The notes: generated from the sequence alone by a model not told the origin. A DNA stretch of 64,000 nt from Sphingopyxis macrogoltabida (GCA_003241685.1 QFPJ01000014.1:8802-72801); one strand, 5' to 3'; shown: positions 16,145 through 25,294, numbered from the stretch's first letter. Program-made: numbers and translations.

Positions 16145-17461
16145 ATGAAACGAACATATGCCATGACGGCGCTAACCGCGATTCTGGGATTGTTTGCCGC
16201 GACGGCAACCGCGCAGCCGACGTCCCCGGCAGAGCCCCGCACCGATCCGGTGACCGCGCTCGTAGGGGGCACCGTGGTCGGCATCGACGGCGGCGCGCCT
16301 ATTTCGGATGCGGTGATCCTCGTCCGGGGCGAGCGCATTATGACGGTCGGTCCCGCGGCGTCGGTCGCGGTGCCCGCCGATGCCAAAGTCGTGCCGATGA
16401 CCGGCAAATGGCTCGTGCCCGGGCTGATGAACATGCACGTCCATTTCGGCTTGAAGCTTCCCGGTGCGGCGGGCGCCGAACTGGTCAACGAAAAGGATGG
16501 CGAGGAAATCCTGCGTATGGCGGACAATGCCCGCCGGACGTTGCTGGCTGGCGTCACCACCGTACGCCTTACCGCCGAAGACCGCGGGCTCGATTTCATG
16601 CTCAAGCGTGCGATCGCGAAGGGCGAGGCGGTCGGGCCGCGTATCGAAACCGCGGGCGAACTGATCGTTCCGACCGGCGGCCACGGGTCGCTCGAGGCCG
16701 ACGGCCCCGCCGAATTCAGCAAGGCGGCCCGCACGCAGATCAAGGGCGGCGCCAGCTGGATCAAGATCGCGATCTCTGGCGGTATTTCGGACACGCACGG
16801 CAGTATTTCGGCCGCGCCGATGACGGATGCCGAACTGTCGACGATCATCGAGGTCGCACACCGCAACGGGGTGAAGGTGACCGCGCACAATGGTTCGTCC
16901 GAAGCTGCGCTCCAGGCGCTGAAGTTCGGGATCGACTGTTTCGAACACGGCTATCATCTTAATGACGAGGTGCTCGCTAAGATGAAGGCGCAGGGCACCT
17001 GGCTGGTGCCGACGATCGTCGTCAGCCAGCCGGGCGCCTATGAATTCTACCGCAAGATCGGTTCGCCCGAATGGTATCTCGACCGCGTCGCCTCGACCGG
17101 CAAGGATCATTGGGCGGTGCTGCAGAAGGCGATCAAACTCGGGGTCAATGTTGCGCTCGGCACCGATCAGTTTCCGTTCGAACCCAACAGCGGAACGACC
17201 GCGACCGTCGCCGAGGCCGAGTTGTACCAGAAGGCCGGCATGACGCCGTTGCAGGCGCTGCAGGCGGCGACGATCAAACCCGCGGAAATGCTGGGGGTCG
17301 ACAAGGATGTCGGGCGGCTCGTCGCCGGGCAATATGCCGATATCGTCGCCGTCAACGCCGATCCGGCCAAGGATGTGGCGGCGTTGCGCACGCTCGATTT
17401 CGTCATGAAAGGCGGCGTCATCTATCGCAACGACGCGATGCCCGAAACGATTGCGCACTGA
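16145..17461 (+). CDS. Secreted amidohydrolase family protein (prolidase-like), copy 1
   Basis: A 438-residue metal-dependent amidohydrolase with a signal peptide (YAMTALTAILGLFAATATAQ). Metal-site landmarks: HVHFG after GLMNM, the candidate carboxylated lysine in SWIKIAISGG, His in VTAHNGS and CFEHGYH, and Asp in ALGTDQFPF. The imidazolonepropionase-like group of this fold includes Xaa-Pro dipeptidases and N-acyl-amino-acid hydrolases. ATG 16145 is preferred because it begins the signal peptide; the in-frame codon at 16037 would put the LysR-type box inside the gene. Copy 2 follows 18 bp later and is closely similar throughout. Confidence 0.9.
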   Translation: MKRTYAMTALTAILGLFAATATAQPTSPAEPRTDPVTALVGGTVVGIDGGAPISDAVILVRGERIMTVGPAASVAVPADAKVVPMTGKWLVPGLMNMHVHFGLKLPGAAGAELVNEKDGEEILRMADNARRTLLAGVTTVRLTAEDRGLDFMLKRAIAKGEAVGPRIETAGELIVPTGGHGSLEADGPAEFSKAARTQIKGGASWIKIAISGGISDTHGSISAAPMTDAELSTIIEVAHRNGVKVTAHNGSSEAALQALKFGIDCFEHGYHLNDEVLAKMKAQGTWLVPTIVVSQPGAYEFYRKIGSPEWYLDRVASTGKDHWAVLQKAIKLGVNVALGTDQFPFEPNSGTTATVAEAELYQKAGMTPLQALQAATIKPAEMLGVDKDVGRLVAGQYADIVAVNADPAKDVAALRTLDFVMKGGVIYRNDAMPETIAH

Positions 17462-17479
17462 ACAGAAACGGGGTCCGTC

Positions 17480-18742
17480 ATGAAATATCGCCTGTTCCTT
17501 GCCGCCGCCTCGCTCGCCATCGTCGTCGGGACACCCGCCGCGGCGGAGACCGTTGCGCTCGTTGGCGGCAATGTCGTCGATCTGGCGGGCAAGGCGCCGC
17601 TGCGCGATGCCGTGGTGCTGATCGACGGCGAACGGATCCAGACGATCGGCCCGCGTGCGACGACGCCGGTTCCGCCGGGGGTGACGGTCATTCCGATGGA
17701 CGGCAAATGGCTGATCCCCGGCCTGATGAACATGCACGTCCACCTCGCGCTCAATCTGCCCGGGGCGTCGCGCATCCATGACGAAAGCCCCGACTCGATT
17801 GCGCTTCGTACGCTCGACAACGCGCAAAAGTCGCTGTGGTCGGGTGTGACGACGATCCGGCTGACCGGGTCAGACGCCGGGGTCGATTTCACCGTCAAGC
17901 GCGCGATCGACAGCGGTGTGTTCGATGGGCCGCGTATTCACACCGCCGGCGCGTCGATCGTCGCGACCGGCGGTCACGGCAAGACCGAAGTCAATGGTGC
18001 CGCCGAGTTCGCGCGCGCGGTGCGCGAACAGGTGAAAGCCGGCGCGACGTGGATCAAGCTCGGTATTTCGGGCGGAATTTCGGATACGCACGGCGATATC
18101 GGCGCCTCTCCCTTTACCGATGACGAACTGAGAACCGCGATCGAGGTGGCGCACCGCAACGGCGTGAAGGTGACCGGCCATACGGGCTCGCCCATCGCAT
18201 CCGAGGCCGCGATCGATGCCGGGATCGACTGTTTCGAGCATGGCTACTTCCTGACGCCGCCCGTGCTCGCGAAGATGAAGAAGAAGGGCGTCTGGTATGT
18301 GCCGACGATCGTCGTCAGCCAGAGCGGCGCCAAGGCTTTCTACAAGAAGATCGGTTCGCCCGACTGGTATCTGGATCGCGTCGATTCGGTCGGAAAGGCG
18401 CATATCCAGTCGTTGCGCGACGCGATATCGGCAGGGGTCAACATCGCACTCGGCACCGACCAATATCCCTGGGAGCCCAACGAGGGCACGACGGCGACCG
18501 TCCGCGAAGCCGAAATCTATGTCGACGCCGGGATGACCCCTGCACAGGCGCTCCGCACCGCGACGATCGAACCGGCGCGGATGCTCGGCGTCGACGGCGA
18601 GGTGGGGCTGCTGAAAGCAGGCTATTATGCCGACATCGTCGCGGTGAATGCCGATCCGACGCAGGACATCCGCGCGCTGCGTACGATCGAGTTCGTGATG
18701 AAGGGCGGCAAGCTGATCCGCAACGATGCGGCGCGACAATAG
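17480..18742 (+). CDS. Secreted amidohydrolase family protein (prolidase-like), copy 2
   Basis: A 420-residue paralogue of the preceding gene, with signal peptide YRLFLAAASLAIVVGTPAAAE. It shares the same landmarks in order: GLMNMHVHL, TWIKLGISGGISDTHG, HRNGVKVTGHTGS, CFEHGYF, and ALGTDQYPWEPN. The metal ligands are therefore all present and both copies look active. Tandem duplication followed by divergence in the HVHF/HVHL and HNGS/HTGS substrate-side positions suggests complementary specificities. It is cotranscribed with copy 1 and followed by a 387-bp regulatory gap. Confidence 0.9.
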   Translation: MKYRLFLAAASLAIVVGTPAAAETVALVGGNVVDLAGKAPLRDAVVLIDGERIQTIGPRATTPVPPGVTVIPMDGKWLIPGLMNMHVHLALNLPGASRIHDESPDSIALRTLDNAQKSLWSGVTTIRLTGSDAGVDFTVKRAIDSGVFDGPRIHTAGASIVATGGHGKTEVNGAAEFARAVREQVKAGATWIKLGISGGISDTHGDIGASPFTDDELRTAIEVAHRNGVKVTGHTGSPIASEAAIDAGIDCFEHGYFLTPPVLAKMKKKGVWYVPTIVVSQSGAKAFYKKIGSPDWYLDRVDSVGKAHIQSLRDAISAGVNIALGTDQYPWEPNEGTTATVREAEIYVDAGMTPAQALRTATIEPARMLGVDGEVGLLKAGYYADIVAVNADPTQDIRALRTIEFVMKGGKLIRNDAARQ

Positions 18743-19129
18743 GCAACGAATCGCGTGATTTTTGTTACATTTTCGTCGAGGCCAGGACGGACGGTGCCTC
18801 GGCCTGTCGTCGAGCACCTCTGATTAGCCGGTCTGCGTGCAATCACCCGGATCGTGACCGTGCGCCCGCACGTCGCGCAATCCATGGCGATGGATCGTGA
18901 TCACATGACTGATAATATTATGGAAATTGATCGGTCCGAATTTTGGACGGCCGGAAACGCGTAGGGCACGGTTGCTTCCTGAGGGAATGGGGTCGCCGGT
19001 TGTTTGCGTTAAACGCAACGAACGTGAATTTGTAATGTTGTTGAAACAACAGTGCAACTGACGGACACTCGCTGAAACACGACGGCCACCAAGCCGCCAA
19101 TAGCGCAATATAGTTACAGGGAGTTCCAA
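18743..19129. other. 387-bp intergenic region with promoter/operator for the NTF2-like/TonB genes
   Basis: No gene is visible on either strand; a long minus-strand open frame here reads as antisense composition. The region holds the fourth LysR-type box at 19003-19019 and an AT-richer stretch around 18915-18935 and 19020-19045, consistent with a promoter. No T-tailed terminator hairpin was seen after the amidohydrolase stop. Confidence 0.5.
19003..19019. promoter_or_regulatory. LysR-type box, copy 4 (TTTGCGTTAAACGCAAC)
   Basis: Inverted repeat TTGCG-TTAAA-CGCAA, 110 bp upstream of the NTF2-like start at 19130. It differs from copies 2 and 3 at the first base and in the spacer only. Confidence 0.6.
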
Positions 19130-19615
19130 ATGAAAAAGACGCTGATATTCGCATCCGCGCTCGCGCTTTTTAACGTCGCGGCACCGGCCGCGGCACAGGA
19201 AAAGCCTGCGACCGACGTTCTTTCGAAGATGTTCATCTGGTGGAACGAGGCGTTCAAGACGCCCGGTGCCTATACCCCGGAAAATTTCTCGAAATTCTTC
19301 ACGCCCGATGCAACGCTGGTGCTCGAAGGCCGCACCGTGATCAACGGCGTCGACCAATGGGCAACCCATTTCCAGCGCATCCAGTCGGGCGGCGGCGACG
19401 TCGAGATCGTCGTCCCGTTCAAGGAAGTCTTCGAAGCCGACGGTCGCGTCTACACCTATCACGTCATTCGTTCGCGGCGCGATGGCGAAACCGGCTGTTC
19501 GCTCGCGGCCGGCCATGCCGAGCTCGAAGGCGGCAAGATCGCGTCGATCGTCCTCGTCCGCCACACGCTCGAAGCGGGCAAGGACATGCTCGACCCGCAA
19601 TGCTGGACCGAATGA
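19130..19615 (+). CDS. Secreted NTF2-like/SnoaL-type protein
   Basis: A 161-residue protein with a clear signal peptide (KKTLIFASALALFNVAAPAAAQ). The mature part has the cone-shaped NTF2-like pattern: an N-terminal helix WWNEAFKTPGAYTPENFSKFF, TPDATLVLEGRTVINGVDQWATHF, then beta strands ending SIVLVRHTLEAGKDML. Such domains bind or isomerise small molecules, or serve as ketosteroid-isomerase-like enzymes; no catalytic set can be assigned. It lies 78 bp upstream of the TonB receptor on the same strand and behind LysR box 4, so it belongs to the same uptake unit, perhaps as a periplasmic binding component. Confidence 0.8.
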   Translation: MKKTLIFASALALFNVAAPAAAQEKPATDVLSKMFIWWNEAFKTPGAYTPENFSKFFTPDATLVLEGRTVINGVDQWATHFQRIQSGGGDVEIVVPFKEVFEADGRVYTYHVIRSRRDGETGCSLAAGHAELEGGKIASIVLVRHTLEAGKDMLDPQCWTE

Positions 19616-19693
19616 CGCCCTGACGGCGACCGTGGAGAGGAATGGATCAATGGATCGGCGAACATGGTCGCCGGTCAATAAGGGGGTTTTGAC

Positions 19694-21979
19694 ATGAACA
19701 GCATCAAACAAAAGAAATATGCGATCAATCACTTTGCCATCGGGGCCGCGGCGGTCGCGATCATCGGAGGTTTGGCGGCGCCAGCCTACGCTCAGGAAGC
19801 CGGCGCATCCGAAAGTGCCGGTGCCGGCGAGATCGTCGTGACGGCGCAGCGCCGCGAACAGAGCCTGCAGGATGTTCCGATCGCAATTACGGCGCTGACT
19901 GCCGAAACGATCAAGAACCAGAATATCCAGAGCGTCGACGATTATTTCGCGATGACGCCGAACGTCAGTTTCCAGTCGAACGGATCGCGCGACCGCAAGG
20001 ACCTTGCGATCCGCGGCATTTCGAACCAGCTCAACCCCTATGCCGACGTCAGGCAGTCGAGCTATGCCTTCTATGTCGATGAGTTCAACGTCGCGGCGGG
20101 GACGAGCAATCCCCAGATCGTCGATCTTGAGCGTATCGAGGTGTTGCGCGGTCCTCAGGGCACCTATTTCGGCCGCAATGCGGTTGGCGGCGCGATCAAC
20201 GTGATCACGAAGAAGCCCGTCGACGCATTCGAAGGCGAGGTGGAGCTCGGTTATAGCAGCTTCGATACGAAGCGCGCGCAAGGCGTGATCAATATCCCGG
20301 TCGTCAGTGGATTGCTGGCGGTTCGCGCATCGGGCCAGATCGAAAAGTCGGACGGCTATATCAAGAATATCAATGCCATCGGCGGCGGTAACGACAGCGA
20401 ATATTATACCGGCCGGATCCAGGCGCGCTTCACGCCGCTCGACAACCTGACCTGGGATTTCACCTACAATTATTCGGACGAAGAGGTAGGCATGCGCAAT
20501 GGCGTGCCGACCGGCTTCGTCACGCGGACCTGGGCTTCGGTCTATTATGGAGCGGCCGCCGGGACGATCGCCGACGAAGACGGCGTGGGCTTTTTCCCGG
20601 AGAACAGGACCCGTGTGAACTTCAACCGCGACCAGCGCGTCGGCAGCAAGTTCCAATACTTCAGCTCGCGCGCGGTCTGGGATTTCGGTCCGGTCGCGCT
20701 GACGGCGGTCGGCGGGCATCTTGTCGCCGACGTCTTCAACTATGGCGATGTCGATGGCGGCAGCCCCGACTTCTTCTACGAAGACCTGCAACTGCGGCGC
20801 AAGTCGACCAGCGGCGAGCTTCGCCTGCAATCGACCGGAACCCAGTTTCTCGACTGGAGCCTCGGCGCTTCGCTCGGCAAGGATAGCGGCGTCAGCGACC
20901 AGTCGACCTATCACGGCGCCGACAGCCCGCTTTGTCCCGCGGCCAGCGCGGGCAACTGCGAAGGGCTGGAAGTCACCGGCGCCGACGGCGACAGCTCAAG
21001 CCGCTATTTCGCCATTTTCGCGCAGGGCACGCTAAATTTCAGCGAGAAGTTCTCGGCGACTGCGGGGCTTCGCTATTCCTGGGAAAAGGTGACGAATATC
21101 TCGCAGACAAGGTCGAACACGGTGGTCACAGGCAACAATGACCGCGTCGCCGATTTCGAGGACATCTCGCCCAAGGTTACGTTGAGCTACAAGCCCAACC
21201 GCGACTGGATGATCTTCGCGACGGCGTCGCGCGGATTCAAGTCGGGCGGAACGCAGACGACCAATAGCGCGGCGCTGACCAACGAATTCAAGCCGGAAAC
21301 GCTCTGGAACTATGAACTGGGGACGAAGTTCGACCTATTTGACAAACGCCTGCGCGTCGACATCACCGGCTTCTATATGGATTGGAAGGACGTTCAGCAG
21401 ACGATCCGTTTCCAGTTCATCGACCCGGGCAGCGGGCTTCTGCGCGGAGTCAGCGGCATCGCCAACGCGGCATCGGCCGAAAGCTATGGCGTCGAGGCGA
21501 GCTTCGACGCGCGGATTACCGATCACTGGACGCTCGGCGGGAACATCGGCTTCAACAAATCGAAGTATAAGGATTATCCGAACGCGCTCATCGACGGCGT
21601 GGTCATCGACATCAGCGGCGAGCAACTCACCAATGCGCCCGAATGGACGCTTGGCGCGCAGACCCAATATACGCTGCCGATCGGTGATCGCTTCGAAGCC
21701 TTCGTACGCGCCGAATGGAACTATCGCGATGCGATGATCTCCAACCCCTATTATTATCTGTACAAGAATGTCGCGGGCGAACCCTTCGAAAGCCCAAGCT
21801 ATCACAATGTGAACCTGCGCCTGGGCGTCGAGGACGATCGCGTGCGCGCTGTGGTGTTCGTCGAGAATCTGTTCGACGCCGACTATTATGCCAACGCCTA
21901 TGAAAAGGCGTTTTACAGTGGCGTACAGGTCGAACCGTCCTATCGTGTCTTCGGTGTGAGCGTCGGCTATAAATTCTGA
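19694..21979 (+). CDS. TonB-dependent receptor
   Basis: A 761-residue outer-membrane receptor. After a signal region ending AAPAYAQEA comes the sphingomonad TonB box segment EIVVTAQRREQSLQDVPIAITALT, then the plug domain (VLRGPQGTYFGRNAVGGAINVITKKP) and a beta-barrel ending with aromatic YRVFGVSVGYKF. It imports a ligand with energy from TonB-ExbBD. This receptor type is abundant in sphingomonads and the ligand cannot be read; neighbours (DUF885 peptidase-like proteins, prolidase-like amidohydrolases, amino-acid dehydrogenase) point to a peptide or modified amino acid. A GGGGG-containing ribosome binding site precedes ATG 19694. Confidence 0.94.
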   Translation: MNSIKQKKYAINHFAIGAAAVAIIGGLAAPAYAQEAGASESAGAGEIVVTAQRREQSLQDVPIAITALTAETIKNQNIQSVDDYFAMTPNVSFQSNGSRDRKDLAIRGISNQLNPYADVRQSSYAFYVDEFNVAAGTSNPQIVDLERIEVLRGPQGTYFGRNAVGGAINVITKKPVDAFEGEVELGYSSFDTKRAQGVINIPVVSGLLAVRASGQIEKSDGYIKNINAIGGGNDSEYYTGRIQARFTPLDNLTWDFTYNYSDEEVGMRNGVPTGFVTRTWASVYYGAAAGTIADEDGVGFFPENRTRVNFNRDQRVGSKFQYFSSRAVWDFGPVALTAVGGHLVADVFNYGDVDGGSPDFFYEDLQLRRKSTSGELRLQSTGTQFLDWSLGASLGKDSGVSDQSTYHGADSPLCPAASAGNCEGLEVTGADGDSSSRYFAIFAQGTLNFSEKFSATAGLRYSWEKVTNISQTRSNTVVTGNNDRVADFEDISPKVTLSYKPNRDWMIFATASRGFKSGGTQTTNSAALTNEFKPETLWNYELGTKFDLFDKRLRVDITGFYMDWKDVQQTIRFQFIDPGSGLLRGVSGIANAASAESYGVEASFDARITDHWTLGGNIGFNKSKYKDYPNALIDGVVIDISGEQLTNAPEWTLGAQTQYTLPIGDRFEAFVRAEWNYRDAMISNPYYYLYKNVAGEPFESPSYHNVNLRLGVEDDRVRAVVFVENLFDADYYANAYEKAFYSGVQVEPSYRVFGVSVGYKF

Positions 21980-21987
21980 CGCGAACC

Positions 21988-22015
21988 GGGGGCGGTCCTG
22001 GTCGCGGCCGCCCCC
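21988..22015 (+). terminator. GC-rich hairpin between TonB receptor and DUF885 gene
   Basis: Perfect 8-bp stem GGGGGCGG/CCGCCCCC nine bases after the receptor stop, with a 12-base loop. There is no T-run (only ACCTTTCGG follows), so it may stabilise the upstream mRNA end or attenuate rather than fully terminate before the downstream DUF885 gene. Confidence 0.4.
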
Positions 22016-22059
22016 GACCTTTCGGTCGACCGACGATAATGCTGCACTGGAGTAACGCC

Positions 22060-23886
22060 ATGATCGACCGTCGACGCTTTATGGGGGCCGCGGCGGCGAC
22101 TGGCTTGTCGGGGTTCGTGCCGGCTGCGCTGAGCGCGCAGGAAGGCGCCGCGGATCGCGCGCTGGAGATGTTGCTACAGCGGCACAGCGAAGCCTATCTG
22201 CGGCGATCGCCCGAGGAAGCAACGGCGAACAATTTCGATACGGGCGCGCATGCGGTGCTCCGCGGCCGGCTCGATGACCGGTCGTTGGCGGCGCGCGCCG
22301 GCGACCGGACGGCGATTCGCACGGCACTGGCCGATCTCGGTTCGATCGACGTCGGCGCCCTGTCCCCGCGCGCCGCGCTGGACCGCGATGTCGCGCACTA
22401 TGTCTACCAGACGCTCGACGACCTTCTTGGCCGGTACGGCTATGTCGACGGCAATTTGCGCCCCAGCCCTTATGTCGTCAGCCAGATGAACGGGGCTTAT
22501 TATTGGCTGCCCGATTTCATCGGCAGTCGCCATCCGATCGAAACGAAGGCAGACGTCGAAGCGTGGCTTCAGCGTCTCGCGGGGCTCGCGGTAGCGCTCG
22601 ACCAGGAAAGCGAGCGAATCCGCCACGATGCCGGGATCGGGGTCATTCCGCCCGATTTCGTGATCGCCCGCACCATCGTGCAAATCAAGGGACTGCGCGA
22701 TAGCGATCCGCTTGGATCGGCACTGATCGCGCCGGCGCTCAAGCGCATCCGCGAGAAAGGGCTTGGCGATCCGGCTGGCCGCGCGAGCGATATTTTCCGT
22801 TCGGCTATCCAGCCCGCGCTCAGCCGACAGATCGAGGTACTCGAAGCCGTTGCGGCGCAAGCCGACAGCCGGGCAGGGGTCTGGAAGCTACCCGACGGCG
22901 ACGCTTATTATGCCGCGGCCGTGCGTTCGAACACGACGGTCGATACTTCACCCGGGGAATTGCACCGCATCGGGCTTGCGCAGTGCCGCGAACTCACCGC
23001 CGAGATCGACTTGCTTCTAAAGGCACAGGGGCTGAGCAAGGGAAGCGTGATTGCCCGCGTGTCGGCATTGAACAAGGACGTCCGCTTCCATGTGTCCAAC
23101 GACAATGCGGGACGCGACAAACTGCTGGCGCTGGCGAACGAGCAGCTCTCGGCGATTGAGGCGCTACTGCCCGGCGCCTTCGGAATCACATCGGTCAATC
23201 CGATCGTCGTGCGCCGCATCCCGCCGGCGATCGAGGCGGGCGCGCCCGGCGCCTTTTATTCCGAAGGCGCGCCGGGCGAACCGGGCGTCTATTCGCTCAA
23301 CCTCAAGAATCCCGGCGAGCATGTGACGTGGCGCCTACCGACCCTGACGCACCATGAAGGCATTCCTGGCCATCATTTCCAGTACAGCGTGCTCGGTGCG
23401 GCGCCGGCGCTTCCGCTGTTTCGGCGCATCGTGCGTTTTTCGGCCTATACCGAGGGCTGGGCGCTCTATGCGCAGCGGGTCGCCGACGAACTCGGCATCT
23501 TCAAGGACGATCCGTTCGGGCGAATCGGCTATCTTCAGTCCGAACTGTTCCGGGCTGCCCGCATCGTTGTCGATACCGGGCTCCATCATCACCGCTGGAC
23601 CAAGGCGGAGGCGGTGGCATGGATGGTCGAAAATGCCGGCGAACAGCCCGAGGCAACCGACCGCGAGGTCACCCGCTACGCTGTCTATCCTGGGCAGGCA
23701 TGCAGTTTCAAAGTTGGCGCCAACGCAATTTATGCCGCGCGCGAACGCGCACGTTCAGCGAAGGGGGCGGCATTTGACGTGCGCCAGTTTCACGATCTGG
23801 TTCTGACCTCAGGACCGATGCCGATGACGGTGCTCGATGCCTCGGTGAGAGATTGGGCGATGGCGGCTTCTGCGCCGTCGCTCTGA
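22060..23886 (+). CDS. DUF885 family putative metallopeptidase, Tat exported
   Basis: A 608-residue DUF885 protein with a twin-arginine type signal (MIDRRRFMGAAAATGLSGFV, then PAALSAQ). The zinc-like motif HEGIPGHHFQ is intact near residue 430, followed by TEGWALYAQ and the C-terminal YPGQACSFKVGANAIYAARERA. ATG 22060 is preceded by GGAG; an in-frame ATG at 22039 would add only seven residues and weaken the signal peptide. It lies 80 bp after the TonB receptor on the same strand. It is more similar in motif pattern to the protein at 14068-15879 than to the one at 4845-6497. Confidence 0.9.
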   Translation: MIDRRRFMGAAAATGLSGFVPAALSAQEGAADRALEMLLQRHSEAYLRRSPEEATANNFDTGAHAVLRGRLDDRSLAARAGDRTAIRTALADLGSIDVGALSPRAALDRDVAHYVYQTLDDLLGRYGYVDGNLRPSPYVVSQMNGAYYWLPDFIGSRHPIETKADVEAWLQRLAGLAVALDQESERIRHDAGIGVIPPDFVIARTIVQIKGLRDSDPLGSALIAPALKRIREKGLGDPAGRASDIFRSAIQPALSRQIEVLEAVAAQADSRAGVWKLPDGDAYYAAAVRSNTTVDTSPGELHRIGLAQCRELTAEIDLLLKAQGLSKGSVIARVSALNKDVRFHVSNDNAGRDKLLALANEQLSAIEALLPGAFGITSVNPIVVRRIPPAIEAGAPGAFYSEGAPGEPGVYSLNLKNPGEHVTWRLPTLTHHEGIPGHHFQYSVLGAAPALPLFRRIVRFSAYTEGWALYAQRVADELGIFKDDPFGRIGYLQSELFRAARIVVDTGLHHHRWTKAEAVAWMVENAGEQPEATDREVTRYAVYPGQACSFKVGANAIYAARERARSAKGAAFDVRQFHDLVLTSGPMPMTVLDASVRDWAMAASAPSL

Positions 23887-24259
23887 TGGTTCGCTTCCTT
23901 GCTCATTCAATCCCGGAATGAGAATCTGAAACCCTGCGCCGTTGGGCTGCGCAAGCCCGTTCGAAATGCCGTTCGTCCCTGAAATCAAAAAATTTGGTCC
24001 CACATTGGCAAAAATGTCGGCCTGGATCAGGTGGGACGCATGAGGATACGAATCGCCTCTCAAAGCCGCAGCAAAGCGGGGGTCTTGAAAACGGTTCAGG
24101 CCAAAGTGGGATTAGGATTTGGCGGGCAACGCCCGACGAAGATGGGCATTATTCCTACGTTGTGGCGCTACGATAGCGATGGAGGTCATCCGCAAGACCG
24201 GCGGCGCCCGACCAGATCCACTCGGCCAATCCCACCGGGCATTCCCGAACGCGCCTTGA
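23887..24259. other. 373-bp intergenic region, no convincing gene
   Basis: The stretch is visibly less GC-rich and less codon-biased than its surroundings. Open frames inside it (for example a plus-strand one from 24031 running into the AraC gene) have no recognisable domain and poor sphingomonad codon use. No repeat pair, tRNA or terminator with T-tail was recognised. It may be a decayed gene or the edge of an acquired segment that continues with the AraC/SDR pair. Confidence 0.4.
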
Positions 24260-25252
24260 TTATCGGCGGAGCCCATCCGGTGTGCTCCCGGTCCAAGCAC
24301 GGAAGGCGCGGTGAAAGGAGTTGGGTTCGTCAAAACCAAGAAGGAAGGATATCTCGGCGATGGGAAGGCGTGTCTTTTGAAGATAATGACGCGCCAGCGC
24401 CTCGCGCGTGCCTTTGAGGATGTCCTGAAAATTCGTGCCTTCCGCTTCGATCCGGCGCTGCAACGTGCGTTTGCTAAGGCCCAGCTTCGTTGCGATCGCT
24501 TCGACCGTAATAAGGCCGCTGGGCAGCCCCTCCAGCAGAGCCGCATGGACCCGTTTTGCTGTCGTGACCAAGACGTCGAGATCGGCTAGCCGCTGCCGCA
24601 AATCGGGTTCAAAGGCCGCCCAGAGCATGTCGTTGGAGGTCAGGAACGGCGCGGCGGCGTCTTCGGCGGCAAAGGCCACGCTGTTCCGGTCTCCTGTCGT
24701 CATGCGAATGCCCAGAAAATCCTCATAGGGCTTTAGCGGCGCGGGAGGATGCGTCATCATGACCTCGACCGGTCGAATAGGTTGCCGCGTGCCCATACGG
24801 GCGAGTTGCACGCTGAACAGCAACTCCATCATCACGAACGCGGTTGGCGGCACGAAGGGCGCGTCGAGCCAGACGAACTCAACCGTCATCCGCCCCGGTG
24901 TCTGAACGACCTCGAAGCGGATGGGGCCGATCAGCCTCTTATACCGCTCTACGCGTTGAACGGCGGCGAGCAGGTTCGGGCTGCACAGCGCGGCGAACAG
25001 CGGTGGCGAGAAGGACTCCGCCCTGACGGCCTCTACCAGCCGCAAGGGCAAGAGCGGATCGCCCGTCAATTCTTCTATACTGTACCAAAGCCGGTAATAA
25101 TCCGGCGAGGGAAGCCGCGCAGACGGCTGCAGCAGCAGGTCCTCCGGCAAGCCGGCGCGGCGCAGGACGTCGGCCGGCTTGAGCCCGAGGTCGACCAGCA
25201 AGGTGCGCCACGTCGTGTCGAGCGCGTAGCTATGGTTCACCGTCATTTCCAT
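24260..25252 (-). CDS. AraC family transcriptional regulator (OruR/ArgR-like architecture)
   Basis: A 330-residue regulator with an N-terminal ligand-binding domain of the arabinose-binding-domain-like type (DVLRRAGLPEDLLLQPSARL, YYRLWYSIEELTGDPLLPLRL) and a C-terminal double helix-turn-helix: VEAIATKLGLSKRTLQRRIEA followed by IAEISFLLGFDEPNSFHRAF. It is encoded 42 bp downstream of, and in the same direction as, the SDR gene, which it may regulate. The C-terminus is short (TGSTPDGLRR), as usual for the family. Ligand unknown. Confidence 0.92.
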   Translation of the reverse strand: MEMTVNHSYALDTTWRTLLVDLGLKPADVLRRAGLPEDLLLQPSARLPSPDYYRLWYSIEELTGDPLLPLRLVEAVRAESFSPPLFAALCSPNLLAAVQRVERYKRLIGPIRFEVVQTPGRMTVEFVWLDAPFVPPTAFVMMELLFSVQLARMGTRQPIRPVEVMMTHPPAPLKPYEDFLGIRMTTGDRNSVAFAAEDAAAPFLTSNDMLWAAFEPDLRQRLADLDVLVTTAKRVHAALLEGLPSGLITVEAIATKLGLSKRTLQRRIEAEGTNFQDILKGTREALARHYLQKTRLPIAEISFLLGFDEPNSFHRAFRAWTGSTPDGLRR

Positions 25253-25294
25253 CGCTCTTGCAGCTTCCCGTGCATCGATCCTGAGCTGGCGATC

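Noticed and set aside
18824..20914. 696-codon minus-strand open frame
   Set aside because: Antisense of the NTF2-like and TonB genes; no signal peptide or domain.
24031..24417. 128-codon plus-strand open frame in the AraC upstream gap
   Set aside because: No domain, mixed composition, overlaps AraC antisense; not supported as a gene.
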